Shown in pieces: positions 38,031 to 51,710 of a DNA stretch of 64,000 bases. The notes under the pieces were generated by a model that was not told where the DNA came from, ran no database searches, and worked only from the letters and a program-made list of their open reading frames with translations. The position numbers and the translations under genes were made by a program. The first letter of the stretch is position 1. The number at the start of each line of letters is the position of its first letter. Location: positions 120,997,311 through 121,061,310 of the forward strand of contig NC_061116.1 of the NCBI RefSeq assembly GCF_002878395.1, read 5' to 3'. The DNA is from Capsicum annuum. Its lineage: Eukaryota > Streptophyta > Magnoliopsida > Solanales > Solanaceae.

Positions 38031-40020
38031 ACTCAGAAAAAAGTTAAATTTCAGTGGTCAAATTCTTGCTAGAAGAGTTTTCAGAAATTGAAGACACGAC
38101 TCACTTCTGCCCCAGTCTTGACTTTTCCAGATGGTTCAGATGGATTTATAGTTAACTATGATGCTTCCAGAGTTGGTCTTGATTGTGTTTTGATGCAGAG
38201 AGGCAAAGTCACAGCCTACGCCTATAGACAACTTAAAACCCATGAAAAAAACTATCCAACCCATGATCTTGAGTTGACAGCTGTTGTTTTTGCCTTAAAA
38301 ATTTGGAGGCACTATCTTTATGGGGTTTATGTCGATATATTCATGGATCATAAGAGTTTATAGTATGTGTTCACGCAGAAAGATCTGAATCTTCATCAGA
38401 AAAGGTGGCTTGAGTTGTTAAAACATTATGATATAAGTTGTTGTATTATCCAGGCAAGGCTAATATAGTGGTAGATTCCCTTAGTAGATTATCTATGGGT
38501 AGTGTTGCTCATGTTGAGGGAGATAAGAAGAAGTTAGCCAGTGAGGTTCATCTGCTTACTAGGTTAGGTGTTCGATTGGTTGATTCAGCTGAAGGTAGTA
38601 TATGAGTTTAGAATGGCTCAGAATCTTTATTGGTTACTGAAGTAAAAGAAAAACAAGATAGGGATCCTAGTTTGGTTAAGTTGAAGGAGACAGTTAAACA
38701 TCAGAAAGTAAAAGTTTTCTCCCAAGGGGGAGATGGTGTGCTTCATTATCAAGGTAGGTTGTGTGTTTCATGTGTTGATGGGTTGAGGCAGTGAATACTT
38801 GTAGAAATGCATGGTGCGCGGTATTTTATTCACCCAGGAGCCACTAAGATGTACCATAATTTATGGAAAATCTATTGGTGGAGTGGTATGAAGAAGGATG
38901 TTGCAGAGCTTGTGGCTAAATATTCAAATTGTCAGCAAGATAAAGTTGAGCTCCAAAGGCCTAATGGTACGTTGTAGGAGTTCAACATTCCCACTTGGAA
39001 GTGGGAAGTGGTGAGCATGGATTTTATGACAAGGTTGCCTCATACGCATTGTCAGCATGATTCAATATGGGTTATTATAGATAGAATAACCAAGTCAGCC
39101 CATTTTTTGCCAGTTCATACATATTCAGCCGAGGATTATGCTAGAATCTATCTCAGAGATTTGGTTAAGTTTCATGAGATTCCATTGTCTATTATTTTAG
39201 ATAGAGGTAATTAGTTTACCTCTCACTTTTGGAAGGCTTTTCAAAAGGGTCTTGGTACCCAAATTCATCTCAATACAACTTTTCATCCTCAGACAGATGG
39301 TCATGCAGAGAGGACCATTCAGACTTTGAAGGACATATTGAGGGCATGTGTTATTGATTTTAAAGGTAGTTAAGATGACCACCTACCATTGGTTGAGTTC
39401 TGCTACAACAATATTTATCAATCCAGTATTCAAATGGCTTTGTTTGAGGCTCTCTATGGGAGAATATATAGATCTTCTATTAGTTGGTTTGAGATAGGTG
39501 AGGTTACTTTGATAGGGCCAGACTCAGTGTTTGAGCCAATGGAGAAAGTTTAGTTGATTTAGGAAAGGTTGAAAATAGCCCAAAGTCATCAAAAATCTTA
39601 TGGAAATATGAGGATAAGAGATCTTGAATTTAAAGTTGGTGATTTAGTTTATTTGAAAATTTCACCCATTAAGGGAGTGGGGAGATTTGGGAAGAAGGGA
39701 AAGCTCATCCTCGATATATTGGCCCTTATAGAATCTTGAATCATTTTGGGAAGGTAGATTATGAGCTTGAGTTGCCTGCAGATTTGGCATCAGTGCATCC
39801 GGTGTTTCATGTTTCTTTGTTAAAGAAATGTATTGGAGATTCAACTATAGTTATTCTTTTAGAGAGTATGGATGTACATGATAGACTTTCCTGTGAAAAA
39901 GTCCCAGTTGAGATCCTTGATCGTTAGATTCGTAAACTAAGGAATAGAGAAGTTCCCTTAGTTAAAGTTTTATGGAAGAATAGTCTATTAAGGGAGATAC
40001 TTGAAAAGAAGAAGTAGATA
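38031..40020 (+). pseudogene. pol 3' part (RNase H to chromodomain), element G
   Basis: It begins directly at the [11 protein letters not shown] junction between reverse transcriptase and RNase H. RNase H 38088-38510 ([19 protein letters not shown]; the usual FTDHKSL Thr is Met). Zinc-finger segment about 38800-38950. Integrase 39008-39480: Asp in IDRITKSAHF, Asp in ILDRGN followed by a stop, Glu in HAERTIQTL. Chromodomain-like tail 39600-40020 (SPIKGVGRFGKKGKL, HPVFHVSLLKKC, PVEILDR*IRKLRNREV). Gag, protease and reverse transcriptase are absent. The sequence and its 3' tail resemble B2 more than A. Confidence 0.88.
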
Positions 40021-40287
40021 TGCGAGCCAAGTACCCTCATTTTTTCTCTACAAACTCAGATTTAACTCTAGGTAATGATTTTTCTTAAACTGGTTTATTT
40101 TCGTTCTCTATTTTAGCTATGTAGCCATTCTCATGTCATTGCATGCGTTCATGAAACCAGTTCAGTTCACATATCATGCTTAAAACTCAGTTATGTAATC
40201 ATGTTCCAAGTCATTCATGTTCAGTATACAATCTCAGTTCCTTAGTGTTCTCAGTCTAACCAGTCTCATTCGAAGATGAATGCTCCC

Positions 40288-40300
40288 AAGGGCAAGATAT
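40288..40300 (+). other. Polypurine tract of element G
   Basis: AAGGGCAAGATAT immediately before TATAATACCCC. Confidence 0.7.
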
Positions 40301-42580
40301 TATAATACCCCATAATATTCTTCACTCAATCAGCTCTTAGTTTCATGCATAAGGGGTCCATGGTTTAAAAATTTCACTAAGTGTTGGGGATTTAGTCATT
40401 TTCAAGACCCCTAAACTTTACAAATATTTAGTTTGGTCTTCCCATCCCCAAAATGTTGGGTTTTAAGTTGATTCATATATAGAGTGGTTAAAAGTATGTC
40501 TCGGGTGAGTTTTGAATTTTTTGTATGAGGTTTGGGGCATGTTTGGATCACAAAAATAGTCAAGTCTCAATGATAAGCTCGCATCGTGGTACTAGTCCCG
40601 ACCTAATGCTGTCTGCGATGTGGTAATGGATTTCTTTGACCGCAATAAGGCCAAGTCACAGTGACAGTGTTACATCCAGTTTTTTATTTAAATAATCAAG
40701 GAAAAATTGAGCCTTTTCCCCCTCAACCCAAATTGTTCATAGCACGACTTGGGGCATCCATAGGGGCATTATTTGCCCCTTCTTCTCAAAATCACTCTCA
40801 AGAAACCCTCCTCCTTCCCCAAGAACCAATTGAAATCCTTCTTCCCCTAAAAATCAAGAATCCAAGTTTTCCAAGTTCAAGAATCTTCAAGAAAGCATCA
40901 AGAATAGGGTTTCTTTCACAAATCAAGAAGCTTAACGTATGTGGGATATTCATCCATGGGTCCCTTTTCACCCAAGGATTCCCTCCCCCCCTTTAACTAA
41001 AGAATGGATTTTTCTCTTATCATGGAATTTTGTATGTTTAAGATGGATTAAATTCATGTGTAGTTTGACTCTGTTCATGTCCAAGAATGATTCCATGAAA
41101 AGTTAGGTTATCTCATGATTTAAGCTTCAATCTCTTATGTTATATTCAAGTAAATTTCATGTTGTATTATCAAGTTATGATCTTAGCCATGTAACCATGC
41201 TGTTTTCCCATGTTTAAAACATTCCCATGTTCAAGATCATGATTCTCACATATTTGATACAATGTTTATGTTTTGGGATCTTTGAACCATTATTACATAC
41301 TACAGTATTTCAAGTTTGATATCATATTTTCTTTATAATCATTCAGTACTAGCGGGTTATGAATACCCGATACCTTTGTGTTTTATATGATTTTTATTTT
41401 TCAAATGATAAGTAAGTTAGACCATGGTTTTAATTACATATTTAGAACACCATGATCATCTTGAGCATTATTAGTTTATATATTTATAATTACCTCGGAA
41501 TTCGTATGCACTGTTATTTTCAAAATACCATGACCTGAGCTTTTTAGTTATCAGTGCATGCACCAGTTAGTATTTCAGTGTCTTTTAGTTGAGAGTAGGA
41601 TTTAGCACTGAGTGGGAAGTGTGGATTCAGCGCATCCTACTTCCCTAGAAACTACGTGCCACTGTAGGTTTAGGGGCCTCGCCAAAGAGTGTTTCCCCTT
41701 GTCCAATATGGGTTCAGTTTAGTGATCACTCCAGTTTAAGTTCTATTCCAATGCCAAGGATAAAACAACCCTCCTCAACATGGGTCAGACGTTAGATTCC
41801 ATGATAGCTCACATGGTTTATGTCAGTTACATTATAGCTCCCACAGTTTCAGTCAACATTTCAGTGTACTATAATTTACATTTTCTTGACTAAGTTTACA
41901 GATTGCTAGTTAATCAGTCATACAGATTTAGTCTTTCAGTTTACAGATTATTTTAGAAATATGTTTATGCTTGATCTTGCATTCTCAGATATTATACGTT
42001 CATGCATTCATGATCAGTTATCTCTGGTATTTCAGTCATTCCTTATCTCATATACCAGTACATTCAAAGTACTACCGTATACTTTTCTTTACGCTATGTT
42101 GTTTTATAACATAGGTTCGGACGCAGAGTTTCCCAACCATTCTTAGAAAACTCAATGTTACTCAACAATAATTGTGGTGAGTCCTTATCCATTGAGGACA
42201 TGATTTGTTTATGTTAGTTATTTCAATATTTCCTTATGTTCAGTTAGTTGGAATTAGTGAAGGGGTCTGTCCCATCAACTCCTTATGATGTATACAGGCT
42301 TTTAGATATATTAGTTAGACAGTCAGTCATTTTTTTTAGTATTATCATTTGCTTCAGACATACAACCTGGTTTTCAATATTTTATCAAATATTTCAGACT
42401 GTTGATGATATATATTTTAGTATTCAGATTTACAGTACCTTATCAATTTACCTTTCGAACATGTATTATATTACTATTTTACTTAATGCTCACAATAGGT
42501 ACCAATTTATGTGTTAGCTTGTGGTCACTTCTGACCGTAAGTACCAGTGTCGTGACTAGGGGAAGCCTCAAGTCGTGATA
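40301..42580 (+). repeat. 3' LTR of element G
   Basis: It starts TATAATACCCCATAAT (decayed TGTAATACCCC) and ends CAAGTCGTGATA (decayed TGACA), 2.28 kb. It carries AACGTATGTGGGATATTCAT at 40935, homologous to 32501 in the LTR of B2. No 5' partner is present. Confidence 0.8.
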
Positions 42581-45555
42581 GTTATGGGATTACATGCATG
42601 CTCAAAAGTATCCCACCAGTGCTTTTAAGTTCTAAAGTTTGAAAGATTTCATTCATGTTCATGAAAATTGTACACTTATCCAAAGTCAGATATGTTTTTA
42701 GGTCCCTTATCAGAATCCTATAATAGCATATGATCTAGAATTAGAAGCATGAACCCAGAAGTTTAGCAGTAGTAAAGTAGGGATAGTGTTATCCAAATTT
42801 AGTAGATTATGTGTCCACAGGGCTAGTTGTATGAAAGGTGAACCAATAGGCTTGAAATGGTGCATACAAGAATTTAAGTTTGTTGATTCAAAATTTAGTA
42901 TGCTTATTGGGTATGATCTATAGGTGTACCCAAGGTGATATAGGATTGTATTATTTCTAAGTTTTTAAAGTATGTGTGCTTAGATAGTACCCTTGAGTTG
43001 CTAAGTGCGAATGGAGCTACTTATTTAGCAAATGGTGTTCTTACCAGCTAAGTTATTGGGTTGTAGGTCATGATGTTGGGTATTTTGGTGTAATGGTAAC
43101 TCTCATGGCTTAGGGAAAAATATAAGTTGTGATATTAGTAGGCTATGAAGGAAGTTAATATAGTTCATTAAAAGTTTGGGGATATCCACGTTAACTGTTA
43201 GAATCTAAGTCTAAATCTTGGATGATTGAGCTAATAGAAAGAATAGTTGAAATTCTAGATAGTGTGAACTCATGGTATCGTGATACTCATGAAGATTCTA
43301 AGTTAGTAAGTGGTTAAGTTGTTATATGATGATTATTGGGGCTAAAAAGTTAAGAGTTCTATCTTAGAAGGAAGTATTAGCAGTGGGTTTTAACTTTCAG
43401 GTGTAGTCTTTTAGGGTGAGTTTATTATTTATGTGTATTGTTATATCTTGGACCCTCAAGTAAAGTGGATGTAGTTCAGTTTAGAGTTTATTAAGGGTTC
43501 TATAGACTTATAATGATGGCTTAAAGCTAAGTGGGAGATGATAGGACAAGGAACAAGTCAGGCTTTAAGATTCTAGTAGTGAGGCCAGTGTGTTGTAGAA
43601 CAATATTAGGGGAGGAAGATGCCCGACCCATTCTTATCTCTGTACAAAGTTTTATACTTCAATCATCACGACATTTACTCATGCCTTACATGTCAGCTCC
43701 ATGATCATAGTTCATGCTTATGCACATAATAAAGAATCATGTACGCTTCTAGTTCCTAGTATAAGGAGTTCCAGTTCACTAAGCAGCATGAATCATACTC
43801 CATGAATTTATGAACTCCAAACTCAAGTCATACAGCTCATGACTCATGTACTCATACTTTAAAGTATGCTCAATTCCCATAACTCATGGTGCACTCTTAA
43901 TGACTAGTGAAAATTCAAATTCATGGCATTTAAGCACTCAGTTTTGATCTCCGTAATGAATTTATGTCAGTGATACTCTATTCCTTAGTCCTCAGTTAAG
44001 TGTCAAAGTTATCCTTTCATGCTTCAGGTCCTGATGTTCTAACCTTTCAGTGACCTCTCCTTAGGAAATGATAGTGGTGATGAAAAATTATTTAGATGGG
44101 AGAGAGTAAATATTTCATATTAGAGAAAGATTATTGTATGCATGTTCTAGCTAAGGCTTTAAGTGTGAAGGAAAAATTGAGGCAAAGCTTTTAGTGTATG
44201 TCATAGTTAGTTGAGAATTTCATGTGTGTCTGCTTAAGAATAGTGCAAGAAAGTTGTTATTGAGAGAGGTTTAGAGAATATGAGAAAGCCACTTTTATGG
44301 GTGTTTTCCTAAAAGTTCATATGTGGTTATAATGATAGACTTGAATGTCATATTAGTGTATAAGTGGATAGGTGCATTGTGCGCTAGTGAATTCCTAGTA
44401 AGAGGTTGAATTTAGTTGTTGAAGTGGTAAGAAACATTATTATTGAGATGAGAGTTGTGAAAACACATGGGGTATTGAATTCATGGTTCAGACAAGTGTT
44501 ATGGTGTTATGTGTAGTACCTTGTGATTTTGAGTTAGGCTTGAATATGGCGAGAGTATGTAGTTCAACTCAGACTTTGGCTAAAGTAGTTATAGATACCC
44601 ATGTGAGAAGGTATTTAAGGGGAAAATTGTAGTTGAGGGAGTTTTAGAAGTATGGCTAAAGCTTGAAAGTTATCAGTTGCATTGCCTAAGGCCAACTAGT
44701 TCTATCCTAGCTTATGCTTCGTAGGCCTATATTCCATATTATAGAGTTGTAGCCATTTTGTGATTCCTTATTCAGATGTCTTGTTCAGATCATTTCCAAT
44801 AATTATTGCTCCCTAATGATACTAGAACTTCTTAGAAAGAGTGTTGAAGAAATACTCCAGCAGAGTATAAACTTTCAGTATGATTCAGTCTGTATATCCA
44901 GAAATTCAGTTTAGCACTCGGATAGGTATGCTCCTATACTTTTTCATCTTTTCATTTGGTATTAGTATCCAAAGTTTCATGAATATGTCTAGTCTATGAG
45001 ATGATTCATTCGGTCCATGCATCATGGCTATGATTCAGATATTTTGTCATAATTCTGTTCATAAGTATTCAGTGAATAATCTCAGTTTTCCAAGTATTCC
45101 AACTCAGACAGTGTAATACCCCTTGTATGTCCTCAGTCTTATCGTCTCATAATTCATGCTTACATGATATACTTGGCTATACCATGAAGCCCCTTTCTTT
45201 TGATTCATATACGTGTTTTGTTAAGAGACAATTCCTAATGAGAAGCTACATACTTTATTCCATCCATAGTAACCTTTGGAATTCTATTGCACCAGTTATT
45301 AATTCATAGTTCTATATGTAAGATCAAATCATGAACAATTCAAGTGAGTTCAAAACTCTCAGCATGAAATCAACTCCTTATAATCAATAAAGTTAAGTCA
45401 ACTCAGAAATAAGTTTCATGATAAAAGTTATAATGTTTCAGATCATCTATATCCTTTATTACAAGACATGTCATGTGTTCATTATTCCATACTTCTAAGA
45501 CTTTAACAAGTTCCTATCCATCATTCGAGGATGAATGATTCCAAGGAGGAGATAA
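42581..45555 (+). other. Non-coding 3' internal region of element F
   Basis: About 3 kb without any recognisable protein. A CATGACTCATG/TCATGTACTCAT-rich part (43680-43900) is typical of the spacer between pol and the 3' LTR of these elements. At 45114 a TGTAATACCCCTTGTATG phrase looks like the start of another LTR but cannot be followed far. It ends with CATTCGAGGATGAATGATTC and the purine run AAGGAGGAGATAA, the PPT of F (45543-45555). Confidence 0.5.
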
Positions 45556-48169
45556 TGTAACACCCTGCATTTTTGGGTTAGACTTTGAACTGTCATTCCT
45601 ACGTGTGTAAAATTTAATCCCATGATTTTTACCTAAATATATATGTAATGATATTTATCCTAGAGTGTGTAGTGCTTATGAGGTGAAAAATGTTCATAGG
45701 AATCACTTAGAGCAAAGTTGAGATAAGAGCCTTTGATTCGGTCAAATTTTGGTATTTAATTCTATAAGGGTCGACTTTGAACGTGAATAAGTTTTGGCAT
45801 ATGTGAAATTTTGCAGCTAAATACGCACCAAATTATAGATAATTCAATTAACTTTCTAACGATCCCAATACGCCTTAATTCGATACCAGAGCAAAAAGTT
45901 ATGACCATTTTTGTGAGAAATAGTAAGGGTTTGCGATAGCTCCATGCCGCAATGGCTATTCCCTTAAAATAGGGGTCGTGTCGTAAGGGCTACTCCCTCA
46001 AAATAGGGGTCGCTCCCGGGGGTTATTCCCCTACTATTCCAGCTTCCTATAGGACAAGGGGTAATTTGGTCCTTTTCCCTCAACCTCAATCATCCAAAAC
46101 ATGATTTGTAACACTCTTAGGGACATTATTTGTCCATTTACCTCAAAATTATTTGCTAGAAACCCTTCCCTTTCCCCAAGAACAAAGTTCAAGCTTTTAC
46201 AATCAAGAATACAAGGATTAAAGTTCTGAATACAAGATTTCTTCAAGAATTTGTTCAAATAAGGTATGTGGCATTTTAAACAAGTTTAATCTTTTATTCT
46301 TGTGTCTGAATTTATGATTTTCAAGTTGAATTTACATGTTTTAAGTTAGGGTTTATTCCCAAATCCTCATGTGTTGAAAGTATAGCATTACCCTGTGTTT
46401 TAAAGGACTAAAGAGCATAAGAGTTGTACTTATCCATGTTTTAAACTACAAGTTTCAAATTTTGTTTTGAATTTTATTATTTTGATGAGAAATTGTCATC
46501 TTCCTAAGTTTAACACATACCCGTGCTTAAATTCATGTATTTCACTCAATTATTAAAATATACTATGTTTTTGGGTCTTTAACTATGATTTTATATCGCT
46601 GCTTTAAACGTTTTGCCATATTTAATGATCATTCAGTGCTAGAGGATTGTGAACAAACGATACCTATGTGTTTACATAATTTTGCTTCTAAGCAACAAGT
46701 CAGTCAGACAATGATTTTACTACTATTTCCAGATTTTCATGATCATGTTGAGCACTATCAGTTTACATGTGTATAATTACTTCAAAATCTGTATGCACTG
46801 TTATTTTCAAAATACCATGACCTAAGCTTTTCAGTTATTAGTGCATGAACCAGTAAGTATTTCAGTGTCTTTCAGTTGGGAGTATGATTTAGCATTGAGT
46901 GAATGTAGGAATGGCGGCTCCCCCGTCAGTTTAGGCAGTCATTAGTAACAGTCCCTAAGTTTCAAAACTACATATCCAGCGTAGGATAGGAGTGGTAACC
47001 TATTAGTTTAGGCTTGACTTCCTCTTAGAGGTCACCCATCAATTAGGCTTGACACCCTGCTTCTTCGGGACAACAGACTAGTGGATCCGCACAGCCATAT
47101 GTTGGTACCTATGGCAAGGTACTTATTTCCTTCCAACTGGGGTTACAAGTTCGATCCCAATTAGCTCAGATTGGGACATGTCAATTATATAATAATTCCC
47201 ACAATTTCAGTCAGTATTCAGTCTATACAAGTTCAAGTTTGCTTGACCAAGTAATCAGATTTCAGTAATTATTTAGTCAGTTTTCTAGATTATTCATGTT
47301 ATTCAGATCATGTCAATACATGCTATACTTTGTCTTGAATTCTTAGTTTCACATGTTTATGTTTTCGTGCTCAATATCCATACATGATCCTCAGTTCAGT
47401 TTTACAACATGTTCAGCTTTACATGAGATTTTACATACTGTATTTATGTTCTATCGCTTCCCAGCTTCAGTTCTACTTATTCTACAAAAGTAAAGATTTA
47501 AGAAACTAAGTGTAGTGATTCACCAGCTTATCATATTATGTTTGTTACTCATGTTTTAAGATACTTCAGCTTTCAGTTGATTTCAGTCTCTTGGTGAATC
47601 TACTTGTACTTAGCATGCATGTTTTAAGGTTATGTATCTATTCAGTTTTACTTATTGCATTCACTCTCACTTACTCAGTACATCCCAAAGTACTGATACA
47701 CATATATGTCTGTGTGCTACATTGTCTCATAATGTAGGTACCAGTTATAGCCCATACATTATAATCAAACAGTTTGCAGCTTCCAGCTAGCAGGTGATGA
47801 GTTCTCTTATTTTGAGGACTCCAGTCAGTTGTAATATGTACTATATTGTTATTATTCATATGTATTGATTAGTGGTAGCTGGAGGCCTGTCCCAGCTATC
47901 TATAGTCAGTATAGTAGAGGCTTCATAGATAGCCAGTCAGAGTCATTGCATGTAATTTAAGTTTCTTTTCACAGTTTTATCATGTTGTAAAATTTATCAG
48001 TATTTTATTTATTCAGACTTTCTCATGATCATGTTTCTGCAAAGTAAATTTAGTTTTTATACAATTTAAATTAGTTTCTCAAGCAGTATGCCATTACATG
48101 GGTTATCTTGGGATCACTTATGATTTTAAGCACCGTATTACGAATAGGAGGTAACCTTGGATCGTGACA
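45556..48169 (+). repeat. 3' LTR of element F
   Basis: It starts TGTAACACCCTGCA and ends GATCGTGACA, 2.61 kb. It has the AATAGGGGTCG repeats at 45950-46035 and AAGGTATGTGGC at 46261. Confidence 0.9.
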
Positions 48170-50242
48170 GAATCCATAACCAAATCAGAAATTTAGTGGC
48201 TAAGTTCTTCTCTGAGTACGAGTGGCTCACCATGATCCGTAAGGACTTGTTATGAGTCGTTAGGGGTAAATCATAGGATGTCCAGTGTTTACCTAATTGG
48301 GTTTTGTGTTGACTGCGACTGGACCTTACGAGTATTAGGGTCTCATTACGAGTGGTACCCATGAGTCATAGGGTCAATAGTATGTGGAGGGGTCCTAGAA
48401 TTTATCTTAGTTATGACTCGTGGTGACGAGTCATAAAGAGTGGCTACGAGTTACTGACCCGTAGTCAAGGGCAATACTTTTCCAGCTTTTAAGTTAAGGG
48501 CATTCTGGATATTTTTCCTCTTACCCAAATTAAAAACCATGTCTTATAACCCCTTTAGGGTATCATAGCACTCAGAAACAAGCTAAGTAACTTCTCAAAT
48601 ACTCCAAAAGGCTCTTTAAATTCCCTTAAGCAGTTCAAGCTAGGGTTTTATCAATTTGGTCATCTAAGGTCTTAAGGGTCAATTTCTCTTCAAATTTCTT
48701 AATGTTTAAGGCATGTTACTCTTCCCTCATTGTTAATTTGTTAAAAATATTTATTTAAATTATTTTTCATGAGATGTTCATGTTGTTTTGAAACAAAGGT
48801 TGAGGGTTCTGAATGTTTATGAATTGAACAATGTTTCTCATGGGTAATATATAAATTTCATGCTTTAATTAATGGTTTTCAACTTTTGGGTGCATGGGTA
48901 TGGTGAATGAACTAGAGAATTATGATTTTCCTAAATTTGCAACTTTTGAAGTGGTTATGACCCCAACCCCATAATGTGAAATTGATTTTTAATTATGAGA
49001 ACTATGAGAATTTGTAAAATTGAACTGTCTTAAACTATTGCATGATATAAGGAGGTATTTGAAATACAATGGTCTGATTTAATAAACAAATAGAGTCAGT
49101 GTTCCCCCATCTTATATTAATGAACAAAGGGAGTTATTTTCCCTAAGTTAATGGAAATTATTTTGGCATGTTGTTATTACCTTGCAAGTGTAGTTGGTAT
49201 GAAGATACCAACAATGTATGCCTTAATGTGAAAGATAGCTCAATGAATAAGAATATGTGATACTTATTTTAATCAGGTTTTAATAAGGATTGAGTAGCTA
49301 AGTTGTGAAAATGAAGGTTTGAGTGACCGATACTGGAAATCGCATTTGCTGATGTGGGGGTCAAAATGACTAAGGAGGTTCGAGTTCCCCTCATTATTAT
49401 TTCATGATTAGGGAGGTTTAAGTCCCCTATAAATCATTACATGATCGGGTGCTTAAATTACCTTAGTTTATAATTAGGAGGTTCGAGTCTCCCATGTATA
49501 TATATATGAGATTATTCTTTGATTCGTGTGGCACACATACTGGGGCTCGACCAGGGGGTGAAAGGTGGGGATTATATAGCCCGTGCGTACATGTTATGAC
49601 GGTTAAGCTATAAAATCCAGGCTAAAGTTTCAAAATGCATGCTAAGCCTTGTTCTTTATCCTGACATGTGATATATATATATATATGTATATGCATTTGG
49701 TTTGAATGATTTTGAACTATTGATCATGTCATTATGTTATCCTTATCCCTGAGTTTCATCTTATCTCTCCAACTACTAATCGTCTTCAGATGTTGTATCC
49801 CTACGTGATGTAGGAATTGGTCATACTTCTACTCTTCCTGCTCAATGATTAGGATTCGAGATCAACTCATGAGTTGACATTACTGAGCTTCCATACATCG
49901 GAAGTCTACATTTCATGCTTTGTTCTTTTGTGTCTCAGACTGTTTAGATTTATTTTAGCTATAGTCGGGGGCATGTCCCGACACTTTATTGATATTTAAT
50001 TTTAGTTCATTATTTAGAACGTTTTATTTCGACTACTGTGGTTATTGGGCGGTGTCGGTCGATAGTTATAGACTTGTTTTGAATTATTTTCTTAATCTAT
50101 TGCATGCTATCTTGTTATATGATTATAATTCATCTGATATTAGGGTGTGTTATATTTGATTTGGTTAGGTACAGGGGGTGATCGCCGGTCCACGTGGGAC
50201 TTAAGATCCCGTCACGGCTAGGCCTTGGTATGAGTTATGACA
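48170..50242 (+). repeat. 5' LTR of element A, second part
   Basis: It resumes after the GAATC duplication and matches 55533-57568, including repeated GGAGGTTCGAGT phrases (49376-49490) and an AT/GT microsatellite (49671-49690). It ends GAGTTATGACA. Confidence 0.92.
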
Positions 50243-50247
50243 AAGAT

Positions 50248-50260
50248 TGTATCAGAACCT
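50248..50260 (+). other. Primer binding site of element A
   Basis: TGTATCAGAACCT, five bases after the LTR end, resembles the initiator tRNA-Met complement TGGTATCAGAGCC. Confidence 0.7.
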
Positions 50261-50423
50261 AAGTTTGGTGTTATTGGGTGTCCAACAAAGCCGTGTCAAG
50301 TAGAGTCTTGTTTATGAATGTGTATCTTACCACACTTATAAAGGAGAGGCTACAAGGCATTCAGAAATATTTCCCTTTCTTGTTGATCTATTTCAAGCTA
50401 TAGAATCTAAGGTCTTTAATCTT

Positions 50424-50451
50424 CTCTAATTCCCATGTGTTTACTTTTCAG
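50424..50451 (+). promoter_or_regulatory. Candidate 3' splice site before gag of A
   Basis: A pyrimidine-rich TTCTCTAATTCCC...TTTACTTTTCAG ends three bases before the gag ATG (50455). It corresponds in place to the TTTTTTTCAG site in element D. The expected donor in the LTR of A is decayed (AAGGCATGTTA at about 48707). Confidence 0.35.
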
Positions 50452-50454
50452 ATC

Positions 50455-51610
50455 ATGCCTCCCAGAAAATCTAATGCTCGCGGGAAATCTTCTACCTTGT
50501 TCGAGGATAATGTGGACAATGCTCGTCCAACTCCAGGAGGTCAAACCCAATCTAGGGTCGCTGCTTCTGATTGCCCTAGGGAGGTCCACTGATTCCCCCT
50601 ATTCCTCCTCAAGCACTTTGAGCTGATGTGTTTAATGTTGAGTTTCGTCAGTCGATTTATTTGTTTACCCAATTGGTGGCCTCCCAGACTGAGCGTGTTA
50701 CTTTTGTTACTCTATCATTTGAGGCCACTAAGGTTGGCCAATTTATAGGATTAAGTTATCCAATTTTCACTGGCTCTAAAGTTGAGGAATATCCTCAAAA
50801 TATTATTAATGAGATGAAAAATATCTTTCATGTGATGCATGTTACTAACATTAAGGGTCTAGAGTTCACTGCTTATCAGTTGAAGGATGTGGCGTACCAA
50901 TGGTATGAGGAGTGGGACCAGTCTAAGGGTGATGATGTTGTGCCCGCTTTATGGGAGGATTTTTCTAGTGCTTTCCTCAACCACGTCTTTCCTCAGGAAT
51001 TGAGGGAGGCAAAGGCTGAGGAATTTGTGAATCTGAAGCAAGGCAGGATGTCCGTAAAGGAGTACGCCTTGAAGTTTCATTAGTTATCGTGTTATGCTCC
51101 TGAATTGGTGTCTAGCATGAGGGCTAGAATGAGGAAGTTTGCTTTCGGGTTATCCCGTGAATTGATCTTGGAAAGCAAGGCTGCCTTGTTAAACAGGGAT
51201 ATGGACATCTCTAGATTTGTTGTGTATATGCAATAGGTGGAAAAAGAAAAAAAAGAAAATAGAGATGAGTGAGAGACAAAATAAGAACTTTTGACATTTA
51301 GGTCAGGGTAGAGGTCAGCAGCAAAGTGGTAGAGACAGTGGGAAGTGGTCTAAGAAGAAGTGGGGAAATTCTGGTTCCTACTCTACGGCTACTGCTCCTT
51401 ATCTGAAACTATCGAATGACCATCATTCTCGGTATGCTAGTAGGTTTAGAGCATCAGGATCCTAGTCGCAGGCTAGTAGGGCTCAGTCAGCTCTGCCATA
51501 TCCTCATTGTAGATTTTGTGGTTAGACGCATCATGGTTTTTGCAAAAAAGGGAGGAACAATTGCTTTAAATGTGGTTAGACTAGTCATCTACAGAGGGAT
51601 TGTCCTTCTA
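50455..51610 (+). pseudogene. gag of element A, broken
   Basis: It starts MPPRKSNARGKSSTLFEDN. The frame stops after about 45 codons, and the gag domain resumes at about 50628 in another frame: GLSYPIFTGSKVEEYPQNI, YQLKDVAYQWYEEW, FLNHVFPQELREAKAEEF, LKQGRMSVKEYALKFH followed by a stop. A zinc knuckle at 51562-51603 keeps the C, C, H and C positions but has a stop after the second Cys-Gly (CFKCG*TSHLQRDC). Confidence 0.88.
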
Positions 51611-51710
51611 AGGTTACTTCTGGAGAAAATAAGATTCTTATTACTACTTATCTGCTCTTTCCCCAAAGGCTGCTACTTCTGCTTCTGTCTCTGCCACTAG
51701 TCAAAATGGT

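Larger units (their letters stand above)
37593..48169 (+). mobile_element. Gypsy element 'F' nested in the 5' LTR of A
   Basis: The left border TATAACCCCCAC (decayed TG) and right border GATCGTGACA are flanked by a perfect TSD GAATC at 37588-37592 and 48170-48174. Only about 435 bp of the 5' LTR remain (37593-38028). The 3' LTR is complete (45556-48169). The inside holds pol and LTR of another element, G, and about 3 kb of non-coding sequence. Confidence 0.9.

Noticed and set aside
45114..45555. A further LTR starting TGTAATACCCCTTG
   Set aside because: Only the first dozen bases resemble an LTR start, and the following sequence matches none of the other LTRs. It is treated as the internal 3' part of F.
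49376..49490. GGTTCGAGTCCCC phrases resembling a tRNA T-arm / B box (also 56745-56865)
   Set aside because: They are tandem within both LTRs of element A, and no A box, acceptor stem or cloverleaf surrounds them.
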